64,000 nucleotides of DNA from Pseudomonadota bacterium (GCA_020161615.1 JAIUPD010000015.1:22784-86783), one strand, 5' to 3'. Numbered from the stretch's first letter, positions 41,509 to 52,917 are shown. Made by a program: numbers and translations. The notes: generated from the sequence alone by a model not told the origin.

Positions 41509-44345
41509 TCCGCGGCCTGCGCGTAATCGCTGAGCGGCGGGCAGACGCAGAAGAGGTTGCGGTCGCCATAGACGTTGTCGACCCGGCCCACCGGCGGCCA
41601 ATATTTGTCCACCCGGAAGCTGCCGGGCGGGAAGCAGCCCTGTTCGCGGCTATAGGCGCGGTCCCAGTCTGCGACCAGATCCTCGACCGTGTGCGGCGCG
41701 TGGCGGAGCGGGCTTTGTTCGGCGGTGATCTCGCCCGCCTCGACTGCCTTGATCTCCTCGCGGATCGCGAGGAGGGCGGTGATGAAGCGGTCGATCTCGG
41801 CCTTGGTTTCCGATTCCGTGGGTTCGACCATCAGCGTTCCGGCCACCGGCCAGCTCATCGTGGGCGCGTGGAAGCCGTTGTCGATCAGGCGCTTGGCAAT
41901 GTCTTCGACCGTGACGCCGGCTTCGGCGAAGGGCCGGGTGTCGAGGATGCATTCATGCGCGACGCGGCCTTTGTTGCCCATGAACAGCACCTTGTAGGCG
42001 CCACTCAGACGGGCCGCGATGTAATTCGCGTTCAGGATCGCCACGCGGGTCGCCTGCGTCAGGCCCGGGCCGCCCATCATCAGGCAATAGGCCCAGGAAA
42101 TCAGCAGGATGGAGGCGCTGCCATAGGGCGCGGCGCTGACCGGGCCTTCGCTGCCGCCGGTTTCCGGGTGGCCGGGCAGGTGGGGCGCCAGATGCGCCTT
42201 CACGCCGATGGGGCCCATGCCGGGGCCGCCGCCGCCATGCGGGATGGCGAAGGTCTTGTGCAGGTTCAGGTGGCTGACATCGCCGCCGATCTCGCCCGGT
42301 TTCACGAGGCCCACCATGGCGTTCATGTTGGCGCCGTCGATATAGACCTGCCCGCCGTGTTCATGGGTGATGCGGCAGACCTCACGCACGGTTTCCTCGA
42401 AGACGCCGTGGGTCGAGGGATAGGTGATCATGCAGGCCGCCAGCCTGTCGCCGGCCTTCGCCGCCTTGTCGCGGAAATCCTCCACGTCGATATCGCCGTT
42501 GGGTGAGGATTGGACGACCACCACCTCCATCCCCGCCATCTGGGCCGAGGCCGGGTTGGTGCCATGCGCCGACATCGGGATCAGGCAGATCGTGCGCCCG
42601 GTGTCGCCACGGGCCTTGTGATAGGCGAGGATGGTCAGAAGCCCCGCGTATTCGCCCTGCGCGCCGGAATTGGGCTGCATGGACATGGCGTCATAGCCGG
42701 TGATCTCGCACAGTTTGGCGGATAGGTCGGCGATGACCTCGGCATAGCCCTGCGCCTGATCCGGCGGGCAGAAGGGATGCAGCGAGCCGAATTCGGGCCA
42801 GGTGATCGGCATCATCTCGGCCGCGGCATTGAGCTTCATGGTGCAGGACCCCAGCGGGATCATCGCCCGGTCCAAGGCCAGATCGCGGTCCGAAAGGCGG
42901 CGCATGTAGCGCATCATCTCGGATTCGGCGCGGTTCATGTGGAAGATCGGGTGGGTCAGATAGGCGCTTTCGCGGGCCATCGCCTCGGGGAAGCCGAGTT
43001 TGGCGCGATGGGGCGGGGCGGCGTCGATGCCGAAGGCCTTCAGCACGCGGTGCAGGACGTTTTCGTCGGTGGTCTCATCCAGCGCAATGCCGACATGGCG
43101 GGTGCCAATCTTGCGGAAGTTCAGCCCCTCGTGTCTTGCGGCGGCGAGGATCCCGGCCTGACCCACGCCCACTTCCACGGTGATCGTGTCGAAGAAAGCC
43201 TCGGGCTCCACCCGGGCCCCGGCGGCCTTGAGCGCCCGGGCCAGCCGTTCGGTCATGAAATGCACCCGCTCGGCAATGGCGCGCAGGCCGACGGGGCCGT
43301 GAAAGACCGCGTACATTGAGGCCATGACCGCCAGCAGCGCCTGCGCGGTGCAGACGTTGGACGTGGCTTTCTCGCGGCGGATATGCTGCTCGCGGGTCTG
43401 CAGGGCGAGGCGATAGGCCTTGTTGCCGCGCGAATCCACCGAGACGCCGACCAGCCGCCCGGGCATCTGCCGCTTGTGGGCATCGGCGCAGCTGAGGAAG
43501 GCGGCATGCGGGCCGCCGTAGCCCATCGGCACGCCGAAGCGCTGGGCCGAACCGACCGCAATATCGGCGCCCATCGCGCCCGGTTCCTTGATCAGGCAGA
43601 GCGCCAGCAGGTCGGTCGCCACGATCGCCACAGCCTTTGTCGCGTGCAGCGCAGCGATGCTGTCGGTCAGGTCGCGGACATGGCCATGGGTGCCCGGATA
43701 CTGGAAGATCGCGCCGAAGACCTGCGCGGGGTCCAGATCCTCGGGCTGGCCGGTCAGGATCTCGATGCCGAGCGGCGCCGCGCGGGTCTGCATGACGGCG
43801 ACGTTCTGGGGGTGGCAATTGGCGTCGATGAAGAAGGCCTTGGCCTTCGATTTGGCGACGCGCTGGGCCATGACCATCGCCTCGGCGCAGGCGGTGGATT
43901 CGTCCAGAAGCGAGGCATTGGCGACCGGCAACCCGGTCAGATCCGCGACCATGGTCTGGAAGTTCAGCAGCGCCTCAAGCCGACCCTGCGCGATTTCCGG
44001 CTGATAGGGGGTGTAGGCGGTGTACCAGGCCGGGTTCTCCAGGATATTCCGCTGGATCGCCGGGGGGGTGATCGTGCCGTAATAGCCCTGACCGATCAGC
44101 GAGGTCATGACCCTGTTCTTCGCCCCCACCGCGCGCATCTTCGCCAGAAGCCCGCCTTCCGACAGCGGCGCCCAGCCCAGCGGCCGGTCCTGCCGGATCG
44201 AGGGCGGGACGGTTTCGTCAATCAGCTGGTCCAGGGTCTGACAGCCGGTCGCGGCCAGCATCTCGGCCATCTCGGCGGGCGAGGGGCCGATGTGGCGGCG
44301 GTTGGCGAAATCATAGGGGTCATAGGCGGTGGGGGAATAGGTCAT
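41505..44345 (-). CDS. gcvP: Glycine dehydrogenase (aminomethyl-transferring), P-protein
   Basis: GcvP decarboxylates glycine with PLP and hands the aminomethyl group to GcvH. The 946-residue single-chain form is normal for bacteria. Its PLP lysine lies in [20 protein letters not shown]. Other family segments are [12 protein letters not shown] at the start and [19 protein letters not shown]. Its ATG overlaps the SRPBCC stop codon, and its own stop overlaps panE, so the gene sits in the middle of a gap-free operon. The T and H proteins are encoded upstream. Confidence 0.97.
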   Translation of the reverse strand: MTYSPTAYDPYDFANRRHIGPSPAEMAEMLAATGCQTLDQLIDETVPPSIRQDRPLGWAPLSEGGLLAKMRAVGAKNRVMTSLIGQGYYGTITPPAIQRNILENPAWYTAYTPYQPEIAQGRLEALLNFQTMVADLTGLPVANASLLDESTACAEAMVMAQRVAKSKAKAFFIDANCHPQNVAVMQTRAAPLGIEILTGQPEDLDPAQVFGAIFQYPGTHGHVRDLTDSIAALHATKAVAIVATDLLALCLIKEPGAMGADIAVGSAQRFGVPMGYGGPHAAFLSCADAHKRQMPGRLVGVSVDSRGNKAYRLALQTREQHIRREKATSNVCTAQALLAVMASMYAVFHGPVGLRAIAERVHFMTERLARALKAAGARVEPEAFFDTITVEVGVGQAGILAAARHEGLNFRKIGTRHVGIALDETTDENVLHRVLKAFGIDAAPPHRAKLGFPEAMARESAYLTHPIFHMNRAESEMMRYMRRLSDRDLALDRAMIPLGSCTMKLNAAAEMMPITWPEFGSLHPFCPPDQAQGYAEVIADLSAKLCEITGYDAMSMQPNSGAQGEYAGLLTILAYHKARGDTGRTICLIPMSAHGTNPASAQMAGMEVVVVQSSPNGDIDVEDFRDKAAKAGDRLAACMITYPSTHGVFEETVREVCRITHEHGGQVYIDGANMNAMVGLVKPGEIGGDVSHLNLHKTFAIPHGGGGPGMGPIGVKAHLAPHLPGHPETGGSEGPVSAAPYGSASILLISWAYCLMMGGPGLTQATRVAILNANYIAARLSGAYKVLFMGNKGRVAHECILDTRPFAEAGVTVEDIAKRLIDNGFHAPTMSWPVAGTLMVEPTESETKAEIDRFITALLAIREEIKAVEAGEITAEQSPLRHAPHTVEDLVADWDRAYSREQGCFPPGSFRVDKYWPPVGRVDNVYGDRNLFCVCPPLSDYAQAAE

Positions 44346-44824
44346 GACGGCTCCGTCAGGCGGGCGAGATTGTCGAGCGACGAGGCAAGCCCCGTCGCAT
44401 GTTGATCGGGGTCGATGCCGGGCGGGACGCGGCTGGCCTCGACCCGGGCGCGGGTGCCGCTGCCCTCGGGCGTGAAGCGCCAGTCCATCCGCATCGTGCC
44501 GGCAAAGGCGGGGTCGATACTGGGAAAATCCACGTCCAGCGCCACGCGGCCGGGCGCATCGAGCGTGACGAAACGGGCGCGGACCACGTCGTGATGCGCC
44601 CCCGCCTTGCCCTTGGCGCCGTCGGTGAAGGTCAGCACCATGCGCAGCGCGCCGCCGGGGGTGGGCTCTAGCGCGTCGATCCGGCCTTCGGCGCCTTGCG
44701 GCGGCAGCCAGCGGACCAGATCCCCGGGTGTTGTCCAGGCGGCGAACAGGCGCTCGGGCGGGGCGGCGATGAAGCGTTCGGCCCGGTCAATGCGGTCAGG
44801 GTCGAAGGAGGGCGGGTCAATCAT
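44342..44824 (-). CDS. SRPBCC / AHSA1-type domain protein
   Basis: A 160-residue protein of the AHSA1 (START-like) fold, with [22 protein letters not shown] at the start, a central beta sheet segment and the C-terminal [11 protein letters not shown] helix. Such proteins bind small hydrophobic ligands, or in one branch stimulate chaperones; a specific ligand cannot be guessed. The ATG at 44824 overlaps the upstream VOC gene by eight bases, and the stop overlaps gcvP. It is thus locked into the glycine-responsive operon. Its role there is unknown. Confidence 0.82.
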   Translation of the reverse strand: MIDPPSFDPDRIDRAERFIAAPPERLFAAWTTPGDLVRWLPPQGAEGRIDALEPTPGGALRMVLTFTDGAKGKAGAHHDVVRARFVTLDAPGRVALDVDFPSIDPAFAGTMRMDWRFTPEGSGTRARVEASRVPPGIDPDQHATGLASSLDNLARLTEPS

Positions 44825-45182
44825 CGCGGGCCTCATGATGGTGGGCGACGTTGACGAGGTTCCCCTCCGGGTCGCGCAGATAGAACCGCCGGATGCCCCA
44901 GGGTTCGGTGACGGGGCCGTAGACGGGCTCGGCCCCGGTTGCCCTGAGTGCCGCCAGCGCCCCGTCGAGGTCATCGACCAGGACGGAGATCGCCGGCAGC
45001 TCGGTGCCCGAGCCGCCCTCGCTGGCCAATTGCAGCCGGGCGCGGGCCGTGGCGGGGGCGCCGAGGAAGGCGATCCAGCCCATCTCGAAATCCACGGTCA
45101 GGCCCAGGACCTGCCGGTAGAAATCGGCCAGCCGCACAGGGTCGCGGGCGGGCAGGTTGGGAACGATGGACAGGACTGCCAT
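44817..45182 (-). CDS. VOC family (glyoxalase-like) protein
   Basis: A 121-residue single VOC domain with two paired beta-alpha-beta modules: IVPNLPARDPVRLADFYRQV opens the first, and EPWGIRRFYLRDPEGNLVNV closes the second. Metal ligands could include the glutamates and histidines of this type, but the set is not complete enough to call a glyoxalase. It begins four bases after gcvH and overlaps the SRPBCC gene. VOC and SRPBCC genes often occur together; the function in glycine metabolism is unknown. Confidence 0.82.
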   Translation of the reverse strand: MAVLSIVPNLPARDPVRLADFYRQVLGLTVDFEMGWIAFLGAPATARARLQLASEGGSGTELPAISVLVDDLDGALAALRATGAEPVYGPVTEPWGIRRFYLRDPEGNLVNVAHHHEARDD

Positions 45183-45186
45183 GGGC

Positions 45187-45546
45187 TCAGCCGATGAAGT
45201 CCTTGTACTCGTCCTCGGTCATGTAATCGTCGAGGGCGGCCAGATCGTCGATCTTCATCTTGAAGAACCAGCCTTCGCCCAGCGGGTCCTCGTTCACGAG
45301 GCCCGGGTTGTCGACGATGGCGCCGTTCACCTCGACAATCTCGCCATCGAGCGGCGCGAGGATGTCCGAGGCCGCCTTGACGGATTCGATCACGCTGACC
45401 TCATCGCCCTTGGCGACCTGCGTCTCGGGCTCGGGCAGTTCCACGAACACCACATCGCCCAGTTGTTCGGCGGCGTGTTCGGTGATGCCGACGACGACCA
45501 GATCGCCCTCGACGCGCAGCCATTCGTGTTCTTCGGTGAATTTCAT
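45187..45546 (-). CDS. gcvH: Glycine cleavage system H protein
   Basis: GcvH carries the aminomethyl group on a lipoyl arm between GcvP, GcvT and dihydrolipoamide dehydrogenase. The 119-residue protein has the family start [13 protein letters not shown] and the lipoylated Lys57 in [12 protein letters not shown]. The C-terminal [10 protein letters not shown] is also typical. It lies ten bases after gcvT and four bases before the VOC gene, so it is translated from the same riboswitch-controlled message. Confidence 0.97.
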   Translation of the reverse strand: MKFTEEHEWLRVEGDLVVVGITEHAAEQLGDVVFVELPEPETQVAKGDEVSVIESVKAASDILAPLDGEIVEVNGAIVDNPGLVNEDPLGEGWFFKMKIDDLAALDDYMTEDEYKDFIG

Positions 45547-45556
45547 CGCGATTGCC

Positions 45557-46645
45557 TCATGTGCGATAGGTGGAGGGACGGAAGGGTGTCTTGGCGACCC
45601 GGACGGGCAGGCGCTTGCCGCGCACCTCGCCCCAGAGCCGTGTGTCGGGCTGGGCCAGCGCCGCGGGGACGTAGCCCATGGCGATGGGCGCCTGCAGCGA
45701 GGGGCCGAAGCCGCCCGAGGTGATGGTGCCGACGGGGGCCTCGGCCGTCTCGCTGTCGAAAAGCGCGGTGCCTTCGCGCATTGGCGCGCGGCCCTCGGGC
45801 AGGAGGCCCACGCGCTTGCGGCTCGGCCCCTCGGCCAGTTCGCGCTGGATGCGGGCGGCGCCGGGGAAGCCGCCTTCGGTCCGGCGGCGCTTCTGGATGG
45901 CCCAGGTGAGGCCGGCCTCGACCGGCGAGGTGTCGGTGTCGATGTCGTGGCCATAGAGGCAGAGCCCGGCCTCAAGCCTGAGCGAATCGCGGGCGCCGAG
46001 GCCGATGGGCGCCACCTCCTCCATCGCCAGAAGGGCGCGGGCGAAGGCTTCGGCCCGGTCCTCGGGGAGCGAGATTTCAAAGCCGTCATCGCCGGTATAG
46101 CCCGAACGCGAGAGCCAGAGCGCGGCGCCCTCCCAGTCCAGCACCGCCACATCCATGAATCTCATCGCCGCGACGCCCGGCACCAGCCGGGCCAGCACCG
46201 TTTCGGCCAGCGGGCCTTGCAGGGCCAGTAGGGCGCGGTCGGTGACGGGCTCCACCCCCGGCAGATGCGCTTGCAGATGGGCGATATCGGCTTCCTTGCA
46301 GGCGGCGTTGACCACCAGGAACAGGTGATCGCCGCGGTTAGCGATCATCAGATCGTCCAGGATACCGCCCGCGTCATTGGTGAACATGGCATAGCGCTGA
46401 CGGCCCTCGGCCAGACCCTGCACATCGACCGGCACCAGCGTCTCCAGCGCCTCGGCGGGGGCGCGCAGGATCACCTGACCCATATGCGACACGTCGAAGA
46501 GCCCGGCCTTGGCGCGGGAATGCAGATGCTCGCCCATCACCCCCATCGGGTATTGCACTGGCATCTCATAACCCGCGAAGGGCACCATCTTGGCGCCCAG
46601 CTCGCGGTGAAGGTCGTATAGGCAGGTTCGCCCCAAGTCGGTCAT
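45557..46645 (-). CDS. gcvT: Aminomethyltransferase (glycine cleavage T protein)
   Basis: GcvT releases ammonia from the aminomethyl-lipoyl group and moves the carbon to tetrahydrofolate. The 362-residue protein starts [20 protein letters not shown] and contains FDVSHMGQV, the catalytic Asp region and the C-terminal [14 protein letters not shown] barrel. It is the first gene after the tandem glycine riboswitch; GGAGGGAG stands before the ATG. A small hairpin GGTCG-CAC-GACC lies just upstream of that ribosome site, so the leader could control translation. Confidence 0.95.
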   Translation of the reverse strand: MTDLGRTCLYDLHRELGAKMVPFAGYEMPVQYPMGVMGEHLHSRAKAGLFDVSHMGQVILRAPAEALETLVPVDVQGLAEGRQRYAMFTNDAGGILDDLMIANRGDHLFLVVNAACKEADIAHLQAHLPGVEPVTDRALLALQGPLAETVLARLVPGVAAMRFMDVAVLDWEGAALWLSRSGYTGDDGFEISLPEDRAEAFARALLAMEEVAPIGLGARDSLRLEAGLCLYGHDIDTDTSPVEAGLTWAIQKRRRTEGGFPGAARIQRELAEGPSRKRVGLLPEGRAPMREGTALFDSETAEAPVGTITSGGFGPSLQAPIAMGYVPAALAQPDTRLWGEVRGKRLPVRVAKTPFRPSTYRT

Positions 46646-46703
46646 GCCGAAGTCTCCCTCCGGTCGTGCGACCGGCACCAGAAGGGCGCGATCCCGCGCC
46701 GGT

Positions 46704-46889
46704 TGGTGCCCCCTCTGTCCCTGCCCGTGACCGATACGGCCTTGGGCGCCTGAGATCGTTATCCCTTCGGCGGGCGCCAGAACGCCACTCTCCAGAGTTC
46801 CAATGCGAACGCGGTCCCTTGCGCCTGAGAGTTTACCGGGGCGGTTGCTCCTTCGGCACCAGCGGGGTTGGATGCCGCCGGATTCTCCC
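46704..46889 (-). promoter_or_regulatory. Tandem glycine riboswitch (gcvT leader)
   Basis: Two glycine aptamers stand in tandem before gcvT. Aptamer 1 (46889-46798) begins GGGAGA and contains CCGAAGGAGCAA, CTCAGGC and CTCTGGAGAG. Aptamer 2 (about 46796-46706) has CCGAAGGG, TCTCAGGC and GGGACAGAGGGGG. These are the family landmarks. The following leader holds GGCACCA...TGGTGCC and a small GGTCG/GACC-type hairpin next to the gcvT ribosome site, a likely expression platform. Glycine should raise expression of the cleavage operon. The rest of the 370-base gap (46890-47015) holds the gcv promoter and the start region of the divergent gene. Confidence 0.93.
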
Positions 46890-47015
46890 GTGTTCACGAC
46901 GCCTTGGATAGCAAGGGCGACATGCGGATGGCAAGAGGGCCGGTGGCGGAACCGCTGCGGGCTTGCACCTCGCGGCGGCATTGGGCAAGCCTTGGGCAAA
47001 ACGCGGGAGTGTGCG

Positions 47016-47576
47016 GTGTCCGAACCCTTTTTCTTTGGCTATGGCTCGCTGGTGAACCGCCAGACCCATGTCTATACGCCCGCCTATCGCGCGCGGCTGA
47101 CCGGCTGGCGGCGGGCCTGGAAGCACACGGTCGGCCGGGTGACGCCGTTTCTGACCGGGGTGCCCGACGCGGATTCGGTGATCGACGGGCTGGTGGCGCA
47201 TGTGCCGGGCGGCGACTGGGCGGCGCTGGACCTGCGCGAAGAGGGCTATGACCGCCACGCCATCCCCTCGGGCCTTACGGTCGAGGGCGATGTCGGCGTC
47301 GCGGCGCAAGTCTATGCCGTGCCGGTCCTGAGCATGGTGGTGCAGGACGATCCGGCGCCGATCCTGCTGAGCTACCTCGATGTGGTGGTGCAGGGCTATC
47401 TGCGCGAATTCGGCGAGGCGGGGGCGCATGATTTCTTCGCCACCACGGATGGCTGGGAGACGCCGGTTCTGAATGATCGCGCCGAGCCCCGGTATCCGAG
47501 GGCGCAGCTGCTGACCCCGGGCGAGACCGCGTTCGTGGATGCGAAGCTGGCGGAGTATCGGGTGCGGGTGCTCTGA
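47016..47576 (+). CDS. Gamma-glutamylcyclotransferase-like (GGCT fold) protein
   Basis: A 186-residue protein with the GGCT opening FFFGYGSLVN and a following R-A-L-R-like barrel (YRARLTGWRRAWKHTV). The catalytic Glu of this family appears in ALDLREEGYDRH. Members open gamma-glutamyl peptides or act on similar amines. GTG 47016 was chosen as start since GGGAG lies six bases before it. Its stop overlaps the next ATG, and it is divergent from the glycine operon. A ChaC-type glutathione-specific enzyme is possible but not shown. Confidence 0.82.
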   Translation: MSEPFFFGYGSLVNRQTHVYTPAYRARLTGWRRAWKHTVGRVTPFLTGVPDADSVIDGLVAHVPGGDWAALDLREEGYDRHAIPSGLTVEGDVGVAAQVYAVPVLSMVVQDDPAPILLSYLDVVVQGYLREFGEAGAHDFFATTDGWETPVLNDRAEPRYPRAQLLTPGETAFVDAKLAEYRVRVL

Positions 47577-48373
47577 TGCGCATCCTCTGCCTCAACGCCT
47601 GGGGCGGGGTGCTGCACGAGGCCTTGATGCCCTGGATCGCCGGGCTGGGCGCCGATGTCCTCTGCCTGCAGGAGGTGGTGCATACGCCGGGCGCCAGCAA
47701 GGAGTGGCTGGAATACCGCGACGGCGCGCACATCCTGCCGCAGCGCGCCCGGATGTTCGACGAACTGCGCGCCGCGCTGCCCGGCCATGCAGCGCTGTTC
47801 AGCCCGGCGGGGAGCGGGCTCTTGTGGGACGGCGACCGGCCGGTGCCCTCGCATTTCGGGCTGGCCTGTATCGTGCACCAAACGATCCCGGTGATCGGGC
47901 AGACGACGCGTTTCGTGCATGGCGCCTATTCCGATCGGGATTACGGCGCGCATCCCAGACCCCGAAACGCCATGGCGCTGAGGCTCTGGGCCGGGGGGCG
48001 GCCCTGGGTCGTGGCGCAGATGCACGGGCTGAGGGACAAGGCGGCGGGCAAGGGCGACACGCCCGAGCGGGCGGCGCAGGCCGAGCGGTTCGCGGGCCTG
48101 ATCGAGGGACTGGCCGAGCCCGGGGATGCGACGGTCGCCTGCGGCGATTTCAACGTCCTGCCCGACAGCCAGACCCTGCGTCGGCTGGAACGGATGGGTC
48201 TGCGCGATCTGGTGACGGGCGGCGGCTTCGCAGGCACGCGGACCGCGCGCTACACCAAGCCCGACCGCTTCGCCGATTACCTGATGGTCAATGACCGGGT
48301 GCCGATCCGCCGTTTCGACGTGCTCCGCACGCCCGAGGTCAGCGACCATTGCCCGCTGTGGCTGGAGGCATGA
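47576..48373 (+). CDS. Endonuclease/exonuclease/phosphatase family protein
   Basis: A 265-residue EEP-fold protein: MRILCLNAWGGVLHEALMPW holds the N-terminal Asn, LQEVV the catalytic Glu, CGDFNVLPDS the GDFN motif and VSDHCPLWLE the terminal SDH motif. All metal and catalytic motifs are intact, so it should be an active hydrolase of nucleic acids or phosphate esters. Which of these is not visible. The start overlaps the stop of the preceding gene by one base, so the two make an operon. Confidence 0.88.
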   Translation: MRILCLNAWGGVLHEALMPWIAGLGADVLCLQEVVHTPGASKEWLEYRDGAHILPQRARMFDELRAALPGHAALFSPAGSGLLWDGDRPVPSHFGLACIVHQTIPVIGQTTRFVHGAYSDRDYGAHPRPRNAMALRLWAGGRPWVVAQMHGLRDKAAGKGDTPERAAQAERFAGLIEGLAEPGDATVACGDFNVLPDSQTLRRLERMGLRDLVTGGGFAGTRTARYTKPDRFADYLMVNDRVPIRRFDVLRTPEVSDHCPLWLEA

Positions 48374-48437
48374 AAAATGCTGGCAAGACGGGTGTCGTCT
48401 ATGTGAGGCTGGCAGTGATATGGATCTAGGTGGTGGG

Positions 48438-48932
48438 ATGGCAATACGATTGCCGCCGATAAATGAGGAAAGTCGGCGCCTCGCGTTGGAATTCTTCGAG
48501 CTTTTTGCGCGCGCAGAGTACGCGTTGAAGGAGTGCGGCTGGCTTCGGAATCAAAACGGCGCTCCTACCGTTGAGTGGTGGAAGTACGCAGAACGCACCA
48601 ATGAAGCCTTCGGCAAGTTGGTCAATGAAACGCCGACACTTCAGAATGCTTTACAGCAACTTAAGGAGAATCCGCCGCGGGTGCAGCGCGTTGTCAAGAG
48701 TCGTTTAGAATGGCGTTCCCTAAATCTCGCGCCCGACGTTTCGGATACCCAAAAAGCCACTGACTACTTGCAGACCATGCGGAATAACCTGTTCCATGGT
48801 GGCAAACTGGGCACCGCCGGTTGGCGCAATCAAGAGCGAACCTTGAAACTGCTCGCTCCCGCCTTAGTCGTGCTCGAGAACCTGATCCGAGCGGATCAAG
48901 ATATTCTGGCTTACGTCGAAGGTCGCAGATGA
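48438..48932 (+). CDS. Orphan HEPN-domain protein (low GC)
   Basis: A 164-residue all-alpha protein carrying the HEPN signature RNNLFH (Arg115 to His120, Rx4H) in the stretch TMRNNLFHGGKLGT. It matches the RNNLFHGGK form of Apea- or MAE_28990-like HEPN proteins. HEPN proteins are often metal-independent RNases in toxin systems and defence, but scaffolding members exist. The codon usage and GC are lower than the neighbours (48601-48660 is 28 of 60 G/C), pointing to transfer. No nucleotidyltransferase antitoxin lies beside it. ATG 48438 or 48420 are both possible starts. Confidence 0.75.
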   Translation: MAIRLPPINEESRRLALEFFELFARAEYALKECGWLRNQNGAPTVEWWKYAERTNEAFGKLVNETPTLQNALQQLKENPPRVQRVVKSRLEWRSLNLAPDVSDTQKATDYLQTMRNNLFHGGKLGTAGWRNQERTLKLLAPALVVLENLIRADQDILAYVEGRR

Positions 48933-48933
48933 A

Positions 48934-48958
48934 AAAACCGGGCGCGGGCGCCCGGTTT
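48934..48958. terminator. Bidirectional terminator between HEPN gene and degP
   Basis: An 8-bp stem CCGGGCGC / GCGCCCGG with a GG loop, flanked by A-run on the left and TTT on the right. Confidence 0.75.
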
Positions 48959-48989
48959 CGAGGTCTCGAGGTATCGCCTCTGCGGGCGC

Positions 48990-50480
<1,491 letters not shown>

Positions 50481-50661
50481 GATGATTTCCCCTTGGTCAT
50501 TCTGAATTCCCCGGGTTCCCTCGCCCGGATACGGTCCCGAATTTATGCCCATTGCCGCAGAGTGCAAACACGCAATCAGGGTTTCAAGCGAAGGTGAAAG
50601 CGCCGTGAAAAGCCGTGTGCGTTGCGCAACGGGGCCTGTGCAACGCTTGCGATGTGGGGCG

Positions 50662-51546
50662 TCAGCGGGGGTTCCGGGGCAGGGCGCGCCACCACGCGCC
50701 GATCTCGGCCAGCGAGGTTTCGGCCGGGGGCAGGGCCTCGAAGACCTGGAAATGGTGGCACATGCCGCGATGGATGCGCAGGGTGACGCGGGCGTCGGGA
50801 CGCGCGGCCAGCCTGCGGGAATCGTCGAGCGTGATATCGGCGCCGCCCGCGTGGATCAGCAGCGGCGGCAGGTCGTGAAGATCGGCAAAGAGGGGCGAGA
50901 CGGCGGGATCGTCCGGCGCGGGGCCGCCCCGGCCGAGGTAGCTGCGCGCCATCGCCGCCAGTTGCGCGGGTTTCGAGAACGGGTCTTCGGCGGCAAGATC
51001 GCGGTAACTCGCGCCCGACAGCGACAGGTCCAGCCAGGGCGAAAGCAGGATCAGCGCCCGGGGCAGGGGCAGGCCCGCGTCGCGGGCCCGGATCGCGGTG
51101 CTTAATGCCAGCCCCCCGCCCGCGGAATCGCCCAGGATCGCCACCGGCGCCTCGCCGGCCGCCTGCATGGCCCGCAGCACCGCCAGCGCGTCGTCATGCG
51201 CGGCCGGGAAGCGGTGTTCGGGCGCCAGCCGATAGGCTGGCAGCAGCAGCCTGAGCCCCAGCGTCTGCGCCAGCCGGGCCGCCAGCCCGGCGTGCGAGGC
51301 GATGCCGCCGATCTGGAAGCCGCCGCCGTGCAGATAGAGCCCGGGCTTTGCCGCAGGATCGCCGATCCAGACGGCCTCCGGCCCCGCCACTCGGGTCGCG
51401 CGTGGCCGGGCCAGCGCCGCGCCCTCGGGCCCGACCTCGGTCAGGAAGGCCGCGAAATCGGCGCGGATCGCGGCCAGATCCATCGCCCCCCAGCCCGCCA
51501 CCCGCGCCGCCAACCCGGCGCGGATCGGGGCCAAGGGGTCGCTCAT
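50662..51546 (-). CDS. Alpha/beta hydrolase (esterase, HSL-type)
   Basis: A 294-residue hydrolase of the hormone-sensitive-lipase group: the oxyanion motif HGGGF (in GLYLHGGGFQIGG), nucleophile GDSAGG and the AHDDALAV and late Asp/His positions (HAGGADITLDDSRR, MCHHFQVF) are in place. It should hydrolyse short-chain esters. Its start overlaps the paaK stop (ATGA), so both are made from one message; perhaps it prepares an aryl acid substrate for the ligase. That link is inference. Confidence 0.88.
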   Translation of the reverse strand: MSDPLAPIRAGLAARVAGWGAMDLAAIRADFAAFLTEVGPEGAALARPRATRVAGPEAVWIGDPAAKPGLYLHGGGFQIGGIASHAGLAARLAQTLGLRLLLPAYRLAPEHRFPAAHDDALAVLRAMQAAGEAPVAILGDSAGGGLALSTAIRARDAGLPLPRALILLSPWLDLSLSGASYRDLAAEDPFSKPAQLAAMARSYLGRGGPAPDDPAVSPLFADLHDLPPLLIHAGGADITLDDSRRLAARPDARVTLRIHRGMCHHFQVFEALPPAETSLAEIGAWWRALPRNPR

Positions 51547-52862
51547 GCCTCGGCCCGGTGCAGGACGCGGACCGCCTTGGCCTCGTAGCGGGGCAGCGTC
51601 CCTTCGGGGTGGCATTCGACCCGGATCGACATGCCGAGCCGTGCGTGGACCTCGCGGCAGATCTGTTCCTCGATCTGCGCGGCGGGGCGGTTATCGCGGG
51701 CGGTGGCCTCGACCGCGACCGTGAGCGTGCCGATCGTCACGCGCTCCTTGTCGATGTAGATCTGCCAGGCTTCCTTGACGACGCCTTTGACGCCGGTGAT
51801 GACATCCTCGATCTGCGAGGGGAAAACCATCACCCCCTTGAACTTGATCATGTCGTCCGAGCGGCCGATGATCCTGCCGATCTTGCGCATCCCCCGCCGC
51901 CCCGAGGGGCAATCGTAGGGCCGGGGCGACAGCCGCACCAGATCGCGGGTCCGCCATCGCACCACGGGCGAGGCCTGTTTGGCGATGGTGGTGATGACGA
52001 TTTCGCCGACCTCGCCTTCGGAGACGGGTTTCAGCGTCTCCGGGTCCAGGATCTCGGTGATGATCGTGTCCTCGTTCAGCAGGTGCAACTCGTCATCGGC
52101 ATGGGTCCAGGGGGTCGAGATGGCCAGCACCGGCCCACCCGCCTCGGTCGTGCCGTAGATGTTGTGCGACTGGAAGCCTTCGGGCATCTCGGCCTCCAGC
52201 TGGGCACGGAACTCGGCCGAGACGGATTGCCCGCCCAAGATCGCGGTCTTCAGCACCCAGTCAGTCTTGGGGTCGATGCCCTGCGCGCGGGCGGCCTGCA
52301 CCAGGCTCATCAGCCACAGGGGCGACATCGAGGCCACGTCATAGGCGTGGTCCTTCAGCCATCGCGCGGCCAGATCGCCACGGCCCGGGCCGATGGGGAA
52401 GCTGGTGCAGCCGAGTTCCCGGAACCCCTGGTCCAGCGCCGGGCCACCGATCCAGAGCCCGTAACCATAGCCCTGATAGGCGCGGCTACCGGGCTTAACC
52501 CCGGCGGCGGTCAGCAGGCGGGCCATCTGGAAGGGCAGCAGCGTCTCGAAATCCGCCCGCGTCATGCCGAAGAGGACCGGCAGGCCCGTCGTGCCCGAGG
52601 TGGCGACGAAGCGCAGCACCTGATCCATCGGCACGGTCAGGAAAGGGAAGGGGTAATGGTCGCGCAGGTCCTTCTTTTCCAGGAAGGGGGTATTGGCCAG
52701 CCCGTCCGGCGCCGCCAGATCCTCAGGGCTCATCCCCGCCTTGGCGAAATGCGCGCGCCAGGTCTCGGATTGCGCCAGGTGGCGGCCGAAGCCCGCCAGC
52801 CGCTCGCGTTGCAGGGCCAGGATCCCGTCGCGGTCCAGCGATTCGATGTCGGGATGGTGCAT
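51543..52862 (-). CDS. paaK: Phenylacetate-CoA ligase family protein
   Basis: A 439-residue AMP-forming ligase matching PaaK, which activates phenylacetate with ATP and CoA and supplies the epoxidase substrate. It has the AMP motif VATSGTTGLPVLFG, YGTTEAGGPV and the A8-type KIGRIIGRSDDMIKFKGVMVF. The length is typical. It lies about 11 kb from the paaA-Z operon and divergent from a TetR gene with operator-like palindromes between them. Ligases for other aryl acids (for example hydroxyphenylacetate or aminobenzoate) share this pattern, so the exact substrate is less sure than the family. Confidence 0.87.
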   Translation of the reverse strand: MHHPDIESLDRDGILALQRERLAGFGRHLAQSETWRAHFAKAGMSPEDLAAPDGLANTPFLEKKDLRDHYPFPFLTVPMDQVLRFVATSGTTGLPVLFGMTRADFETLLPFQMARLLTAAGVKPGSRAYQGYGYGLWIGGPALDQGFRELGCTSFPIGPGRGDLAARWLKDHAYDVASMSPLWLMSLVQAARAQGIDPKTDWVLKTAILGGQSVSAEFRAQLEAEMPEGFQSHNIYGTTEAGGPVLAISTPWTHADDELHLLNEDTIITEILDPETLKPVSEGEVGEIVITTIAKQASPVVRWRTRDLVRLSPRPYDCPSGRRGMRKIGRIIGRSDDMIKFKGVMVFPSQIEDVITGVKGVVKEAWQIYIDKERVTIGTLTVAVEATARDNRPAAQIEEQICREVHARLGMSIRVECHPEGTLPRYEAKAVRVLHRAEA

Positions 52863-52917
52863 CCTTGTCGTCCTCCTCCTCCGGCGGGACTCGGGGCCGC
52901 CGTCGTTCTGGGTGTTT

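Noticed and set aside
46646-47015. A coding extension of gcvT upstream of 46645
   Set aside because: The stretch is a tandem glycine riboswitch by its conserved landmarks; the in-frame codons have no family support.
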